DNA from: JBKBXU01 sp046313675
GTDB lineage: Bacteria; Bacteroidota; Bacteroidia; Cytophagales; Cytophagaceae
NCBI GenBank assembly: GCA_046313675.1
Contig: JBKBXU010000073.1
Location: 1 to 15,945, forward strand
Direction of reading: 5' to 3'
DNA: 15,945 nt
Shown: one piece after another, positions 15,084-15,945 of the stretch
Position numbering within the stretch: the first letter of the stretch is position 1
Layout of the letters: every line of letters starts with the position of its first letter
Notes under the pieces: model-generated
Told to the model about the DNA's origin: nothing
Database searches by the model: none
The model's input: only the letters and a program-made list of their open reading frames with translations
Translations under genes and position numbers: made by a program

Positions 15084-15945
15084 TTACTTCTGCCTGAAGA
15101 ACAGGTTTAATGGCACCCCTTCAAAATCAAAATGCTCCCTAAGCCGGTTTTCCAGATACCTGGAATACGGATCTTTAATATATTGAGGCAGATTACAGAA
15201 AAAAGCGAAGGTAGGAATCCGCGCAGGCAGTTGAGTAATATACTTTATCTTTATATACTTCCCTTTAATTGCCGGAGGAGGATATTTTTCAATTTCCGGA
15301 AGCATTAACTCATTGAGTTGTGAGGTTGCCACTTTCCGGTTCTTATTTTCATATACATCAATGGCTTTTTCAATCGCCTGAAAAATCCTTTGCTTATTCA
15401 ACACAGAGATAAACAGGATAGGAATGTAATTTAAGGCTCCCAATTTCTCCCGAAGTTGTTTTTCAAACTGGTGATGGGTGTTGCTGTCTTTCTCCAACAA
15501 ATCCCATTTGTTCACCAGTAGTACCATGCCCTTCTTATTCTTTTGTGCAAGGCCCAATATGTTCATATCCTGAGATTCAAGCCCCTGGGTAGCATCAATC
15601 ATTACCACACATACATCAGAATCTTCCAGAGCCCGGACGGAACGCATCACAGAATAAAACTCTATGTCTTCGTGCACCTTGCTTTTTCTTCGCAAGCCGG
15701 CAGTATCAACGAGAATAAAATCTTTTCCATACGCTTTGTACCTCGCATCAATTGGGTCTCGGGTGGTGCCGGCAATATCGGTAACTATGGATCTCTCCTG
15801 GCCCAAAAGTGTATTAACAAAGGACGATTTACCAACATTAGGACGGCCCATAACAGAAATTTTTGGAATTCCGGCATCCGGGTCTTCTATCCCCTTGGTT
15901 GGAAAGTGCTTGATTACTTCATCAAGCAATTCACCTGTGCCACTG
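15084..15945 (-). CDS. der: GTPase Der (EngA), C-terminal part, 5' end off the window
   Basis: Der is a tandem-GTPase factor for 50S ribosome assembly. The frame is open to the right edge (readable from 15944), giving 286 visible residues that begin in the linker after the first GTPase domain (SGTGELLDEVIKHF). The second GTPase domain is complete: GRPNVGKSS at about visible residues 33-41, DIAGTTRDPID at 56-66, DTAGLR at 80-85 and NKWD at 145-148. The last roughly 80 residues form the KH-like domain, ending EGVPLNLFFRQK. The first domain lies outside the window. No terminator separates it from the convergent glycosyltransferase gene. Confidence 0.97.
   Translation of the reverse strand, partial: SGTGELLDEVIKHFPTKGIEDPDAGIPKISVMGRPNVGKSSFVNTLLGQERSIVTDIAGTTRDPIDARYKAYGKDFILVDTAGLRRKSKVHEDIEFYSVMRSVRALEDSDVCVVMIDATQGLESQDMNILGLAQKNKKGMVLLVNKWDLLEKDSNTHHQFEKQLREKLGALNYIPILFISVLNKQRIFQAIEKAIDVYENKNRKVATSQLNELMLPEIEKYPPPAIKGKYIKIKYITQLPARIPTFAFFCNLPQYIKDPYSRYLENRLREHFDFEGVPLNLFFRQK

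Noticed and set aside
1..15945. CRISPR arrays, tRNA or rRNA genes, insertion sequences, phage or defence genes, riboswitches
   Set aside because: I looked for repeated spacers, transposase motifs, terminal repeats, tRNA-like folds and nuclease, toxin or reverse transcriptase motifs and saw none. Short structured RNAs could escape reading by eye.

Overview
The window looks like chromosomal DNA of a member of the Bacteroidota, most likely a Cytophagales-type organism. This is inferred from gene content (a DUF4834 protein beside carB, a CarB lacking the regulatory domain, a Bacteroidota-type degenerate ureohydrolase), from moderate to low GC, from weak or absent Shine-Dalgarno sequences, and from two promoters fitting the Bacteroidota consensus (TTTG / TAnnTTTG). 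I could run no database search, so lineage and family names rest on recognition by eye.

Left part (1-4480): a SprT-like zinc metalloprotein gene enters from the left edge on the + strand. It meets, tail to tail, a five-gene minus-strand cluster. In transcription order the cluster is a radical SAM protein, a ureohydrolase-fold protein with a damaged metal site, a small cytochrome b5-like protein, MurQ (MurNAc-6-P etherase, peptidoglycan recycling) and a 188-aa protein of unknown function. Gaps are 32, 37 and 47 nt and then an 8-nt overlap, so this is probably one transcript.

Middle (4481-8400): class II fructose-bisphosphate aldolase (+) converges on an SPFH/prohibitin lipoprotein (-) over a bidirectional terminator. 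Next comes a decayed stretch holding the 5' remnant of a purple-acid-phosphatase-type gene (-). After it lies an orphan multi-pass membrane protein (+), which converges on accD (-) over a perfect 15-bp inverted repeat, again a bidirectional terminator.

Right part (8414-15945): accD (fatty acid synthesis) has its own predicted promoter. Upstream of it lie the DUF4834 gene and carB (pyrimidine/arginine synthesis), 12 nt apart and driven by a well-matched promoter. A DASS-family dicarboxylate/citrate-type transporter follows on the same strand. A DPM1/ALG5-like family 2 glycosyltransferase (+) ends one base from the 3' end of der (ribosome assembly GTPase, -), which runs off the right edge.

Most of the window is housekeeping. 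I see no CRISPR array, tRNA, rRNA, insertion sequence, phage gene or defence system. The parts that deserve a second look are the radical SAM / degenerate ureohydrolase / b5 cluster, the unknown 188-aa and 320-aa proteins, and the phosphatase remnant.
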